Of a stretch of DNA of 6,243 nucleotides, positions 1 to 6,243 are shown piece after piece (within the stretch, counting starts at the first letter, position 1; each line of letters opens with the position of its first letter). Location of the stretch: NCBI GenBank assembly GCA_021813175.1, contig JAKALJ010000019.1, positions 5,691 to 11,933 on the forward strand, given 5' to 3'. A program made the position numbers and the translations under genes. The notes under the pieces are model-generated. The model saw nothing but the letters and a program-made list of their open reading frames with translations. It had not been told where the DNA came from and did not search any database. Source of the DNA: a bacterium. GTDB taxonomy: Bacteria; Patescibacteriota; Minisyncoccia; Phycocordibacterales; UBA9973.

Positions 1-902
1 TTTTTTTTCTTGCGCTGGCGCTCTTCAGTAAAAACAAGAAGGGGTGATGCCAGAAAGATGGAAGAATAGGTCCCGAAGAACATTCCGGCCACTAACACCA
101 AGGAGAAATATTTGGTGGAAGACGGCCCGAAGAAAAAGAGAGCCAGTAATGCCAGAATCACGGACAGAGAAGTGGCCAGAGAACGGGTGAAGGATTGATC
201 CAGACTCTTTCCCACCGTCTGGCTGAAACTGTTTTCCGCCGACTTGTCATGCCGCAGGTTCTCTCGGATACGGTCAAAAATGACGATGGTGTCGGAAACG
301 GACAGGCCGAGAATGGTGAGAATGGCAACCACGAAAAGAGTATCCACTTCCACTCCGTAAAATTTGGAAAAGAGCACAAAAAGACCGACCGGAATCATCA
401 CGTCATGCAAGAGGGTAACGATGGCGATTAAACCGTATTTCCAGGAAGAAACCGGTTTGGAAACTTTCCGGAAAGCAAAAGCAATGAAAAAAACTATGGT
501 CAGAGACACAAGGATGATAGCCATAATGGCCTTCCCCGCCAGTTGCCGACCCACCGACGGGCCGATGGAATTGTAATTGGTTTCAGAGAGTGGCATCTTG
601 CCTTTTTCGGAAAGAGCGGATAACAAAGCGGTGTGCTCAGTATCCGACAAGTCGCGGGTCTTGATGATGTAACCCTTCTCCCCCGTCGGCTGGACCAGAG
701 CGGAGCCGAGATTAAGAGGCAGAATGCTATTCTCTATATCCGTTTGGGAAGGGCGAGAAACGGTATAAGTTACTTCCAAAAGCGCGCCCCCTTTGAAATC
801 TATGCCAATCTTCAGACCAAAAACCAGCAGAGTAACAACGGAAAGAACCACCAGGGCGGCCGAGATTGATACGAACAACGCTTTATGCTTGATGATAAAC
901 AT
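1..902 (-). CDS. secF: SecF, Sec translocon accessory subunit (C-terminus cut by window edge)
   Basis: SecF is the inner-membrane partner of SecD. The pair uses the proton gradient to help pull proteins out of the SecYEG channel on the outer face. The reading frame stays open for 300 codons from ATG at 902 to the window edge. It shows an N-terminal membrane segment (about 8-30), the family motif GIDFKGG (33-39), IGPSVG before the second membrane segment, LLHD (164-167) and GLSVSDT (199-205) followed by FDRIREN. Asp204 and Arg240 align with E. coli SecF Asp213 and Arg247, the proton-relay residues. The last visible residues, after TYSSIF, are a basic tail (ERQRKKK), so probably only a short C-terminal piece is missing. 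The start lies 1 nt after the secD stop and has no clear Shine-Dalgarno, which suggests translational coupling. Identification is firm; the missing end cannot be judged. Confidence 0.96.
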   Translation of the reverse strand, partial: MFIIKHKALFVSISAALVVLSVVTLLVFGLKIGIDFKGGALLEVTYTVSRPSQTDIENSILPLNLGSALVQPTGEKGYIIKTRDLSDTEHTALLSALSEKGKMPLSETNYNSIGPSVGRQLAGKAIMAIILVSLTIVFFIAFAFRKVSKPVSSWKYGLIAIVTLLHDVMIPVGLFVLFSKFYGVEVDTLFVVAILTILGLSVSDTIVIFDRIRENLRHDKSAENSFSQTVGKSLDQSFTRSLATSLSVILALLALFFFGPSSTKYFSLVLVAGMFFGTYSSIFLASPLLVFTEERQRKKK

Positions 903-903
903 A

Positions 904-2262
904 TTATTTGCTTAAGCCGGAGCCAAACAGGAAACGGGCGACTTTGCCGTTCTTTTCAAAACTCATGGCCTGAAAAAATATCTTGGAAATGGTAATGGCG
1001 GAGAGCATGGAAATCAGCACCCCCATGCCCAAAGTCAGGGCGAATCCTTTGATTAAAGAGGTGCCGAACCAGTACAGAATGACGGCGGAGAGGATGCTGG
1101 AGATATTGGAATCGCGGATGGAAAACCAAGCCCGGGAGAATCCGGCCGAGATTGCCTCGGCAATAGTTTTGCCCGAGCGCATTTCTTCTTTTACCCGCTC
1201 AAAAATTAGAATATTGGCGTCCACCGCGATGCCTAAAGATATGATGAATCCGGCCATGCCGGCCGCGGTCAGAGTTACCGGAATCAGTTTGAACAGAGCA
1301 AGGATTATAGATACATAAATAAGGAGAGCGATGACCGCGATCAGCCCCGGCAAGCGGTACCACAAAATCAAGAAAAGAGCCACGGCCAAAAATCCGATCA
1401 CGGCCGCCCGAGTGCCCGCCGTCACCGCGTTCTGTCCCAGTATTGCCCCGATAGTTTGGCGGGAAACAAGGGTAATGGGCACCGGCAGAGCTCCGGAATT
1501 GAGCCGGCCCACCAGAGTCTTGGCTTCGGCCGGGGTGAAGCTGCCGCTGATTTGAGCGGTGCCGTCGGTAATCGGCTCTTTTACCGTGGGCAGGGAAATG
1601 GGCGAGCCGTCCAGAAAAATGGCTACAATTTTGCCGACGTTTGCCTTTGTGATATCCGCGAAAAGTTTGGTGCCTTCGGCGTTGAACTTCAAGCCCACTA
1701 CCGGCTGGTTGGTGGTGGGATTAAATTCAAGAGTGGCCCGGTCCAGATACCGTCCGGTGAGCGGAGTGTCTTCAAAGCCGGAATTGATGTCCAGACTTAG
1801 TACCCCGTTTTTGTCCGGAGTCAGAACCGGTTTTTTAGTGGACTGCGTTTTGAATTGTAAGAGAGGAGTCTGGCCGATCATTTCCGCCGCCTTGTCCACG
1901 TCCGTCACTCCGGGCAAATCCACGATGAGTTGGTTGTCCGCGTTTCCGCTTAAAAGTCCGCTTCCCTGCACTTGCACCACCGGCTCGGAAACTCCGAAAA
2001 GATTCACTCGGCGTTCTATTACGTCTCGGAGAGCGCTCATGGAGTCGGCCACCTGCCCTGTCGGTATCTGAGAAACATCCGCTTTATACACCAAATGGCT
2101 GCCGCCGGAAAGATCTAAGCCCAAGCGGAAAGGAAAACTTTTCCAGAAAGAGCTTTGGCTCGGATAATTCGGATTCATCCGAGGTTCCGTTTTATACACA
2201 AAAAAGGCGACTCCGGCGCCTATTAATAGAATTATTCCCGCAAGCAGTCTTTTCTTCCACAT
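904..2262 (-). CDS. secD: SecD, Sec translocon accessory subunit
   Basis: SecD works with SecF in the membrane to drive late steps of protein translocation. The 452-residue product has an N-terminal membrane segment (about 5-23) and the motif FRLGLDLSGGSHLVY (45-59). An extracytoplasmic region of roughly 220 residues follows, including the conserved stretches around FNAEGTKLFADIT (193-205) and LNSGALPVPI (254-263). Five C-terminal membrane segments come next, with GIAVDANILIFERVKEE (344-360). Asp348 matches E. coli Asp519, the essential membrane Asp. Length is well below E. coli SecD (615) and resembles the compact Gram-positive or CPR form. The ATG at 2262 is preceded only by GAG directly next to the start, so ribosome binding looks weak. 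It lies 44 nt after the PAP2 gene and 1 nt before secF, forming a secD-secF pair. Confidence 0.97.
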   Translation of the reverse strand: MWKKRLLAGIILLIGAGVAFFVYKTEPRMNPNYPSQSSFWKSFPFRLGLDLSGGSHLVYKADVSQIPTGQVADSMSALRDVIERRVNLFGVSEPVVQVQGSGLLSGNADNQLIVDLPGVTDVDKAAEMIGQTPLLQFKTQSTKKPVLTPDKNGVLSLDINSGFEDTPLTGRYLDRATLEFNPTTNQPVVGLKFNAEGTKLFADITKANVGKIVAIFLDGSPISLPTVKEPITDGTAQISGSFTPAEAKTLVGRLNSGALPVPITLVSRQTIGAILGQNAVTAGTRAAVIGFLAVALFLILWYRLPGLIAVIALLIYVSIILALFKLIPVTLTAAGMAGFIISLGIAVDANILIFERVKEEMRSGKTIAEAISAGFSRAWFSIRDSNISSILSAVILYWFGTSLIKGFALTLGMGVLISMLSAITISKIFFQAMSFEKNGKVARFLFGSGLSK

Positions 2263-2277
2263 CTCTATATTGATGAT

Positions 2278-2305
2278 ATTCTATATGTTTTTTAATAAAA
2301 CGCAA
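2278..2305 (-). promoter_or_regulatory. Candidate promoter for secDF
   Basis: On the minus strand TTGCGT (2305-2300) is followed after 16 nt by TAGAAT (2283-2278). The second box matches five of six -10 consensus bases; the first matches the TTG of the -35 box only. Initiation would fall near 2271, giving a leader of about 9 nt before the secD ATG. It sits in the only sizeable gap inside the folD-secF run, so secDF could be transcribed partly independently. AT-rich sequence often yields such matches, so this is tentative. Confidence 0.3.
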
Positions 2306-2306
2306 C

Positions 2307-2858
2307 CTAGTGTTTTTTTGAAACGGGTTTTAGCAGAATCTGGGATAAAATATAAGCAATGCCGGCCCCGAGAATGAAACCGCCCAGAATATCCTCGGGC
2401 GAATGCACCCCCACTACTATGCGCGCCAAGCCGATGAATATCGCCAGAGCGATGAAAACGCCGCCGATTTTCCTGTGATACAAAAATATCGGCACGGCCA
2501 AGGCCATGAAAAAAGTGGCATGCCCGGAGGGAAAAGCGTATCCGCTCTCCGAAATCAGAGGCATTACCTGATGGAAGACTTCAAAGGGGCGCGGAGTTCG
2601 CGCCAGATATTTCAAGAGGTACGCCAGGAACCAGGCGGAAAATACGGATACAAAAAACAAGAAAATTTCTTTTCGTTTCCCCGCCAGCTCCCGGAACGGA
2701 TTTTTTGAAGGTATGACGTCGTGGTGAAAAAGCAGAAAAACCGCGGCCAAAAGAAGCACAATATAGGGCAGAATTTCGGCGGTAAAAATGGCCGCTTTGT
2801 CAAACAGGACGGACTTGTGCGCCAGGTCGTAAAAAAAGAAAAAAATTTTATCGTTCAT
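2307..2858 (-). CDS. PAP2-family membrane phosphatase, possible undecaprenyl-pyrophosphate phosphatase
   Basis: This 183-residue membrane protein carries the complete PAP2 (type 2 phosphatidic acid phosphatase) signature: KYLARTPRP (83-91, the Kx6RP element), PSGH (110-113) and ARIVVGVHSPED (145-156, Rx5Hx3D). His113 and His152 are the expected phosphate-transfer and acid-base residues. The usual Ser before the motif-3 Arg is Ala here. Hydrophobic segments fall near 24-44, 66-82, 115-127, 131-145 and 158-175. BcrC-type members of this family dephosphorylate undecaprenyl pyrophosphate for peptidoglycan synthesis; that substrate is inferred, and phosphatidylglycerophosphate or another lipid phosphate is possible. 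The frame extends upstream to ATG 2897, but I chose ATG 2858 because GAGAGAG precedes it and nothing resembling a Shine-Dalgarno precedes 2897. The gene overlaps the end of folD by 11 nt, consistent with co-translation. Confidence 0.9.
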   Translation of the reverse strand: MNDKIFFFFYDLAHKSVLFDKAAIFTAEILPYIVLLLAAVFLLFHHDVIPSKNPFRELAGKRKEIFLFFVSVFSAWFLAYLLKYLARTPRPFEVFHQVMPLISESGYAFPSGHATFFMALAVPIFLYHRKIGGVFIALAIFIGLARIVVGVHSPEDILGGFILGAGIAYILSQILLKPVSKKH

Positions 2859-3741
2859 ATTTCTCTCTCGCCATTTTTTGGGCGACTTTAAGCACATTTC
2901 TAAGAAGCATAGCCACCGTTACCGGCCCCACTCCTCCCGGCACCGGTGATAAATATCCTGCTGTCCCTAAAACGCTTTCCGTATCCGCGTCCCCCACGAT
3001 GCCTCCTTCGGATTCGGAAGTGCCCGCGTCTAAGAGTATAACATTTTTTTTGATCATTTCCCCGGTAATATATTTCCCCCGGCCCATGCCCGATATTATT
3101 ACATCCGCCTCTTTTATTATCTCTTCGATATTCTCCGTTTGGCTGTGTACCACTGTCGGGGAGAGTCCGCGGAAAAAGAGGAGGGCCGCCGTTGGTTTGC
3201 CCACCAGCTCACCCTGTCCCAGCACCGCGATTTTTTTGCCAGAAAGCCATTTTTTCGCCCCCGCGGAACCGAATCCAAATTCTCCCGCCAGAGAGTCCAG
3301 TATCGCCAGGCAGGCCAAGGCGGCTGGAGGACCTATTTCGCTTTTACCTTGATAAAATTTTTGGCTGGCGACCGCGCCCAGACAATCCACGTCCAGCTCC
3401 GGAGGCACCGCGTCTAAAATTTCCTTCCGATAGGCCCCGAAGGCCTCAGGCAGAGGCAGCTGCACGATTACCCCGCATATATTTGGAACCTCTTTTAATT
3501 TGCGGATTTCCCCGACCACCGCCTCTCTCGAGGCGGTCTCGGGGAAATCCGCCCGATGAAATTTTATGCCAATCTTTTCCGCCGCTTTTTCTTTCATCCT
3601 CACGTATTGCCGGCTGGCCGGATCACTCCCGACTAAAACGTCGGAAAACACCGGCACAAAAGGCAGGGCTCTCACCGCCTTTTCCGTTTCTTCTAAAATG
3701 GCTTCCCTTATTTTTTTTCCATCTATGATTTTTGTTTGCAT
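2848..3741 (-). CDS. folD: FolD, bifunctional methylenetetrahydrofolate dehydrogenase/cyclohydrolase (divergent)
   Basis: FolD interconverts 5,10-methylene-, 5,10-methenyl- and 10-formyl-tetrahydrofolate in the cytoplasm using NAD(P). The 297-residue length is typical. The catalytic-domain motif VGSDPASRQYVRMKEKA (37-53) contains Tyr46 and Lys50, equivalent to E. coli Tyr50 and catalytic Lys54. VQLPLP (93-98), DVD (117-119) and the C-terminal SPVPGGVGPVTVAMLLRN (265-282) are also present. Departures include GPPAA (137-141) where PCTP is usual, GQGELVGKP (175-183) where G-R/A-S-x-x-VG-R/K-P is usual, and DAGTSE (238-243) where DVGINR is usual. Catalytic residues remain, so the enzyme is probably active. 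ATG 3741 has AAGGA 8 nt upstream, one of the best ribosome sites in the window. It heads the folD-PAP2-secD-secF run, downstream of a terminator. Confidence 0.95.
   Translation of the reverse strand: MQTKIIDGKKIREAILEETEKAVRALPFVPVFSDVLVGSDPASRQYVRMKEKAAEKIGIKFHRADFPETASREAVVGEIRKLKEVPNICGVIVQLPLPEAFGAYRKEILDAVPPELDVDCLGAVASQKFYQGKSEIGPPAALACLAILDSLAGEFGFGSAGAKKWLSGKKIAVLGQGELVGKPTAALLFFRGLSPTVVHSQTENIEEIIKEADVIISGMGRGKYITGEMIKKNVILLDAGTSESEGGIVGDADTESVLGTAGYLSPVPGGVGPVTVAMLLRNVLKVAQKMAREKYER
2863..2869 (-). promoter_or_regulatory. Ribosome binding site deciding the PAP2 gene start
   Basis: The minus strand reads GAGAGAG followed by AAAT and the ATG at 2858. This purine tract lies within the 3' end of folD and supports the shorter PAP2 start over the upstream ATG at 2897. 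Confidence 0.5.
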
Positions 3742-3748
3742 ATTTATA

Positions 3749-3763
3749 TTCCTTAGAAAGGAA
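3749..3763 (-). promoter_or_regulatory. folD: folD Shine-Dalgarno inside a small inverted repeat
   Basis: The minus strand carries AAGGA at 3754-3750, 8 nt before the folD ATG. It forms one arm of a perfect repeat: TTCCTT (3763-3758), TCT, AAGGAA (3754-3749). A 6-bp stem with a 3-nt loop would hide the ribosome site. The Shine-Dalgarno call is good; a regulatory role for the hairpin is speculative. Confidence 0.6.
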
Positions 3764-3824
3764 AAATATTTGAAACATGGAGCAGGTCGGGAATATTCTT
3801 TGAATTTATTGCATCACATATTTT

Positions 3825-3848
3825 AAAAAAGGAAGAAGGGCTTCCTTT
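3825..3848 (-). terminator. Rho-independent terminator after rodA
   Basis: Read on the minus strand, AAAGGAAG (3848-3841), loop CCCTT (3840-3836) and CTTCCTTT (3835-3828) form an 8-bp stem that runs into a tract of six T (3830-3825). It begins 5 nt after the rodA stop codon. No T-run follows on the plus strand, so it acts for minus-strand transcription. It implies that folD has its own promoter in about 3742-3824, where I found no convincing -35/-10 pair. Confidence 0.75.
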
Positions 3849-3853
3849 GGGCT

Positions 3854-5005
3854 TTAAATGCCAAGGAACTCGTGCTTCATATCGTCCCGATGGGCCGGCC
3901 GGCTGGAATACCTTCGCATCCCGGCCAAGATTCCCAACCCCGAAAATTCCGCCAGCAAATGCGACCCGCCGTAACTCATGAAAGGCAGAGGAATTCCGGT
4001 AACCGGCAGAAGCCCCAGATTCATGCCTATGTTTATCAATATATGGCTGATAAATAATATGCCAAGACCCATGCCGAAAAGCATTTCAAAATTGGAAGCG
4101 TAGAGAGACGCTTGGTAAAGCACCCGGTACACTATCACCATATATAAGAGAAGCAGAGAGAGAGCGCCCACAAAGCCCCATTCTTCGGCAAAAGCGGCGA
4201 AGATGAAATCCGTCTGGCGCTCCGGCAAGAACTGCAAGCGGGACTGGGTGCCATAACCCACCCCCTTGCCGGAAATCTGGCCGCTTCCCACGGCAATGGT
4301 GGATTGGTAAGCGTTGTAGCCGGAAGTATGAATGTTGGCCAGAGGGTCCAGAAAACTCCTGATCCGGTCTTTCTGGTATGGAGCGAAAGCGAAGTTCCAG
4401 AGTAAAAAGAAACCCAAGGCGCCGGAACCAAGCACATACAGTAAATGCATTTTGGAAATTCCCGAAACCAGCACCATTCCGAGCCAGATGAGCATAATAA
4501 TCACCGCCGAGCCGAAATCCGGCTGCAAAAGCACCAAAACAAAAGGAATAAAAGCGTAGAGGGCGGAGATTAAAATATGCTTTACGTATTTTATTTCCAC
4601 ATGCCGGCGGGAAAAATATTTTGCCAGCACCAGGACCAATACCAGTTTGGTCAGGTCCACCGGCTGAAAGGACAGTGAAAAAAAAGAAAACCAGCTTTCC
4701 GCCCCGTGAGCTATCTTCCCGACCGCAAAAAGCAAAAGGAGCAGGGCGCCGAAAAAAAGATACAGGCCCACCAACACTCCCGTTCTGCGCAAAAAACGGA
4801 AATCAATAAAGGAAAAAACAAAGAAAACGGCAAAAGACGCTCCAAGCCAGATGACCTGCCGGCCGAAAAAATCCGCTCCGCTCTCGGCCGGAGTGAAAGA
4901 CTTCATAGTCACCAGACCTCCGAGAGACACAAGCAGTATGCAGGCCGAGAGAAGCCAGTCTACCCCTTCGGAAATTTTTTTAATGGAGCCGTGCAGTTTT
5001 TCCAT
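3854..5005 (-). CDS. rodA: RodA-type SEDS peptidoglycan glycosyltransferase
   Basis: SEDS proteins polymerise glycan strands from lipid II at the outer membrane face, normally with a class B penicillin-binding protein; RodA serves cell elongation. The 383 residues are mostly hydrophobic, about ten membrane segments. Family landmarks are GAESWFSF (101-108, Trp105), SFQPVDLTK (112-120), LLQPDFGSA (159-167), GYNAYQSTIAVGSG (229-242), GKGVGYGTQSRLQFLPE (246-262), TDFIFA (265-270, with Asp266 as the essential acidic residue) and LPVTGIPLPFMSYGGS (333-348). PVTGIPLPF and the PERxTDFIF pattern favour RodA over FtsW. The frame opens at TTG 5011, but ATG 5005 is the more likely start; neither has a Shine-Dalgarno. 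It begins 8 nt after the upstream gene's TGA, so reinitiation or coupling is likely. No mreBCD or PBP2 gene lies in the window. Confidence 0.94.
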   Translation of the reverse strand: MEKLHGSIKKISEGVDWLLSACILLVSLGGLVTMKSFTPAESGADFFGRQVIWLGASFAVFFVFSFIDFRFLRRTGVLVGLYLFFGALLLLLFAVGKIAHGAESWFSFFSLSFQPVDLTKLVLVLVLAKYFSRRHVEIKYVKHILISALYAFIPFVLVLLQPDFGSAVIIMLIWLGMVLVSGISKMHLLYVLGSGALGFFLLWNFAFAPYQKDRIRSFLDPLANIHTSGYNAYQSTIAVGSGQISGKGVGYGTQSRLQFLPERQTDFIFAAFAEEWGFVGALSLLLLYMVIVYRVLYQASLYASNFEMLFGMGLGILFISHILINIGMNLGLLPVTGIPLPFMSYGGSHLLAEFSGLGILAGMRRYSSRPAHRDDMKHEFLGI

Positions 5006-5013
5006 AGTCAAAA

Positions 5014-5802
5014 TCAGCGCAGGCGGGCTTGGAAGATATCGTACATCGGGATTACTTCCTTATCCACCACGGTATTGGGCAGAGGTTCCGGCCAGGTGAA
5101 ATTCACCGTCTTGCTCTCCCCGGCGGCAAGTTCCGAAATATAGGTGCTTGAAGCGGTAACGGCATTTCCATTTTTGTCATACAAAATAGCTATTACCTTT
5201 ACGTCCGGCAGGATAAAAAGAGAATCATTCGCCACCTGGGCGGAGAGAAGAGGAGAGCTTTTTTCTCCCGAGAGACTGATATCTGAAACAAGCAGTTTGA
5301 CATTATCCAGCCGTTCTTTCGGAACCTGCAGCCAGTCGGGGGTTTGGGTAAAGCGGAAGGTCACATATACCGGCGCCGAATTGCCGAAATCAAGACCCGG
5401 TTCAAAAACGGCGAATCTGCCTGAAGCGGGAATGGTGGTTACTCCGTCCCGCCGGCCGATATACAGATTGTCTTTGTCCGCGAAGCGGAACTCATAGCTT
5501 ATTTTCCTGATAGCGCTCGCGGAGTTGTGATTTTCCAGATAAGCCACCGCGTTGTATCGTCCCGGCACCACCTGAAAAGCCCGAGCCCAGAGCACGGACA
5601 CCTGGTCCACTTGATACAGGCACGCCCGGGCGCAGGAGCCTCCGCAATCCACTCCGGCCTCGTCTCCGTTTCGGATGCCGTCGGCGCAGGAGGGTAATTT
5701 GTTGAAATACGGATATACCACCCATAATCCGAAGGCTCCCAAAATAAGGAGCAAAATAACCACATAAAGAATTTGCCGCCTAAACGCCCAGGTGAAAACC
5801 AT
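5014..5802 (-). CDS. Conserved-type hypothetical membrane protein with Cys-rich DG..DCGG loop and two beta-sandwich-like domains
   Basis: I cannot name a function. The 262-residue product has a short basic cytoplasmic end and one membrane segment (about 10-30). A Cys-rich loop at 39-61 follows, with Cys39, Cys53, Cys57 and Cys61 and the pattern C-x-DG-x-x-N-x-x-E-x-x-x-DCGG-x-C. Two similar beta-rich units come next, about 75-160 and 165-262. The second has ANDSLF, VIAILYDKNGN and a closing NFTWPEP, resembling FxLYD-type Ig-like domains. Topology should place the bulk outside the cytoplasm, where the cysteines could form disulfides. The open frame reaches back to TTG 5868, but that codon lies inside the 5S processing stem and ahead of a terminator, so ATG 5802 was chosen. 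It is followed 8 nt later by rodA, suggesting an envelope role, which is inference. The gene ends in TGA. Confidence 0.8.
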   Translation of the reverse strand: MVFTWAFRRQILYVVILLLILGAFGLWVVYPYFNKLPSCADGIRNGDEAGVDCGGSCARACLYQVDQVSVLWARAFQVVPGRYNAVAYLENHNSASAIRKISYEFRFADKDNLYIGRRDGVTTIPASGRFAVFEPGLDFGNSAPVYVTFRFTQTPDWLQVPKERLDNVKLLVSDISLSGEKSSPLLSAQVANDSLFILPDVKVIAILYDKNGNAVTASSTYISELAAGESKTVNFTWPEPLPNTVVDKEVIPMYDIFQARLR

Positions 5803-5808
5803 ACTGAT

Positions 5809-5817
5809 ATTGTAACA
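5809..5817 (-). promoter_or_regulatory. Extended -10 promoter for the hypothetical-rodA unit, probably leaderless
   Basis: The minus strand reads TGTTACAAT: a TG extension (5817-5816), one base, then TACAAT (5814-5809), five of six matches to TATAAT. Only six bases (ATCAGT) separate it from the ATG at 5802. Transcription would start at or within a base or two of the start codon. No -35 box stands at 16-18 nt; TTGAGT lies 21 nt away. The position just after the rRNA terminator supports the call. Confidence 0.5.
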
Positions 5818-5828
5818 TACCCAAGCGG

Positions 5829-5851
5829 AAAAAATACTCAAAAATTTTGAG
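5829..5851 (-). terminator. Probable weak rho-independent terminator of the rRNA operon
   Basis: Minus-strand CTCAAAA (5851-5845) and TTTTGAG (5843-5837) form a 7-bp inverted repeat around one base. As RNA it would fold as CTCAAA/TTTGAG with a 3-nt loop, followed by TATTTTTT (5836-5829). The stem is short and AT-rich, so termination may be leaky. Its place 30 nt after 5S fits an rRNA terminator. It could instead be an operator palindrome for the adjacent promoter. Confidence 0.5.
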
Positions 5852-5865
5852 CTCCCATAATAAAA

Positions 5866-6010
<145 letters not shown>

Positions 6011-6016
6011 AAATAA

Positions 6017-6039
6017 CGGAAGAAGTTGCATATCTTCCG
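6017..6039 (-). other. Hairpin in the 23S-5S spacer
   Basis: CGGAAGA (6039-6033) and TCTTCCG (6023-6017) on the minus strand form a perfect 7-bp stem with a 9-nt loop. It occupies most of the spacer between 23S and the 5S stalk. No T-run follows, so it is not a terminator; a processing or spacer fold is more likely. The spacer (about 5994-6057) has no tRNA. Confidence 0.6.
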
Positions 6040-6057
6040 CGAAATGATTTTCAAATT

Positions 6058-6243
6058 TCTTAACAGGAATCGGACAATTAGTACTTCTCGGCTCAACGCA
6101 TTACTGCGCTTCCACCTAAAGCCTATCAACCTGGTCATCTCCCAGGATCCTAAACGATTCCTAATCTTGAAGCCGGCTTCCCTCTTAGATGCTTTCAGAG
6201 GTTATCCATTCCCGACATAGCTACCGAGCGTTGCCCTTGGCAG
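6058..6243 (-). rRNA. rrl: 23S ribosomal RNA, 3' end (rest beyond window)
   Basis: The minus strand from the window edge matches the conserved 3' end of bacterial 23S: CTGAAAGCATCTAAG (6198-6184), GTTGATAGG (6130-6122), AAGCGCAGTAATGCGTTGAG (near 6112-6093) and TACTAAT (6083-6077). The 3' end is placed about 19 nt beyond TACTAAT by analogy with E. coli and B. subtilis, with an uncertainty of about 5 nt. The helix 97-99 region appears shortened. Only the last 190 or so bases are present, so introns or insertions elsewhere cannot be assessed. Confidence 0.95.

Noticed and set aside
1..8. Run of eight T at the window start, a possible terminator
   Set aside because: On the coding strand it encodes the Lys-rich tail of SecF in frame; no hairpin precedes it in the direction that would matter.
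1559..2071. Plus-strand 170-codon open frame
   Set aside because: It is antisense to the conserved periplasmic part of secD and its product has no recognisable pattern.
2859..2897. Upstream ATG 2897 for the PAP2 gene
   Set aside because: It would give a 50-nt overlap with folD, has no Shine-Dalgarno, and adds residues that do not look like part of a PAP2 protein.
3192..3728. Plus-strand 178-codon open frame
   Set aside because: It is antisense to folD; the Pro/Arg-rich product is typical of a shadow frame in GC-rich coding sequence.

Overview
All recognisable genes in this window lie on the minus strand, so biological order runs from high to low coordinates. The window opens with the 3' end of a 23S rRNA, followed by a 5S rRNA (about 5883-5993). 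A Cys-rich, membrane-anchored hypothetical protein (5014-5802) and a RodA-type SEDS glycosyltransferase (3854-5005) come next. A hairpin terminator (3825-3848) separates these from a second run: folD (2848-3741), a PAP2-family phosphatase (2307-2858), secD (904-2262) and secF (1-902, running off the window edge). No gene-free stretch exceeds about 120 bases.

The host is most likely a small-genome bacterium of the Candidate Phyla Radiation (Patescibacteria, Parcubacteria-like). This is inference. It rests on a 23S segment that looks shorter than in E. coli or B. subtilis near helix 98, a 5S of about 111 nt, a divergent FolD, a short SecD, and a protein carrying the C-x-DG-x-x-N...DCGG-x-C motif that I associate with such genomes. 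Genes are tightly packed: a 1-nt gap at secD/secF, an 11-nt overlap at folD/PAP2 and 8 nt at the hypothetical protein/rodA. TGA ends the hypothetical gene in a sensible place, so there is no sign of the UGA=glycine code used by Gracilibacteria and Absconditabacteria.

Functionally this is envelope and housekeeping biology. SecD and SecF form the proton-driven accessory complex of the Sec translocon. RodA polymerises glycan strands from lipid II, and the PAP2 enzyme could recycle the undecaprenyl-pyrophosphate released. FolD supplies one-carbon tetrahydrofolate units. The hypothetical protein is a single-pass membrane protein with an extracytoplasmic Cys-rich loop and two beta-sandwich-like domains.

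I found no CRISPR array, transposon, phage or defence system. The most noteworthy signals are regulatory and structural: a long processing stalk around 5S, a weak terminator immediately followed by an apparently leaderless promoter, the shortened 23S element, the altered FolD nucleotide-binding loop and the Cys-rich hypothetical protein.
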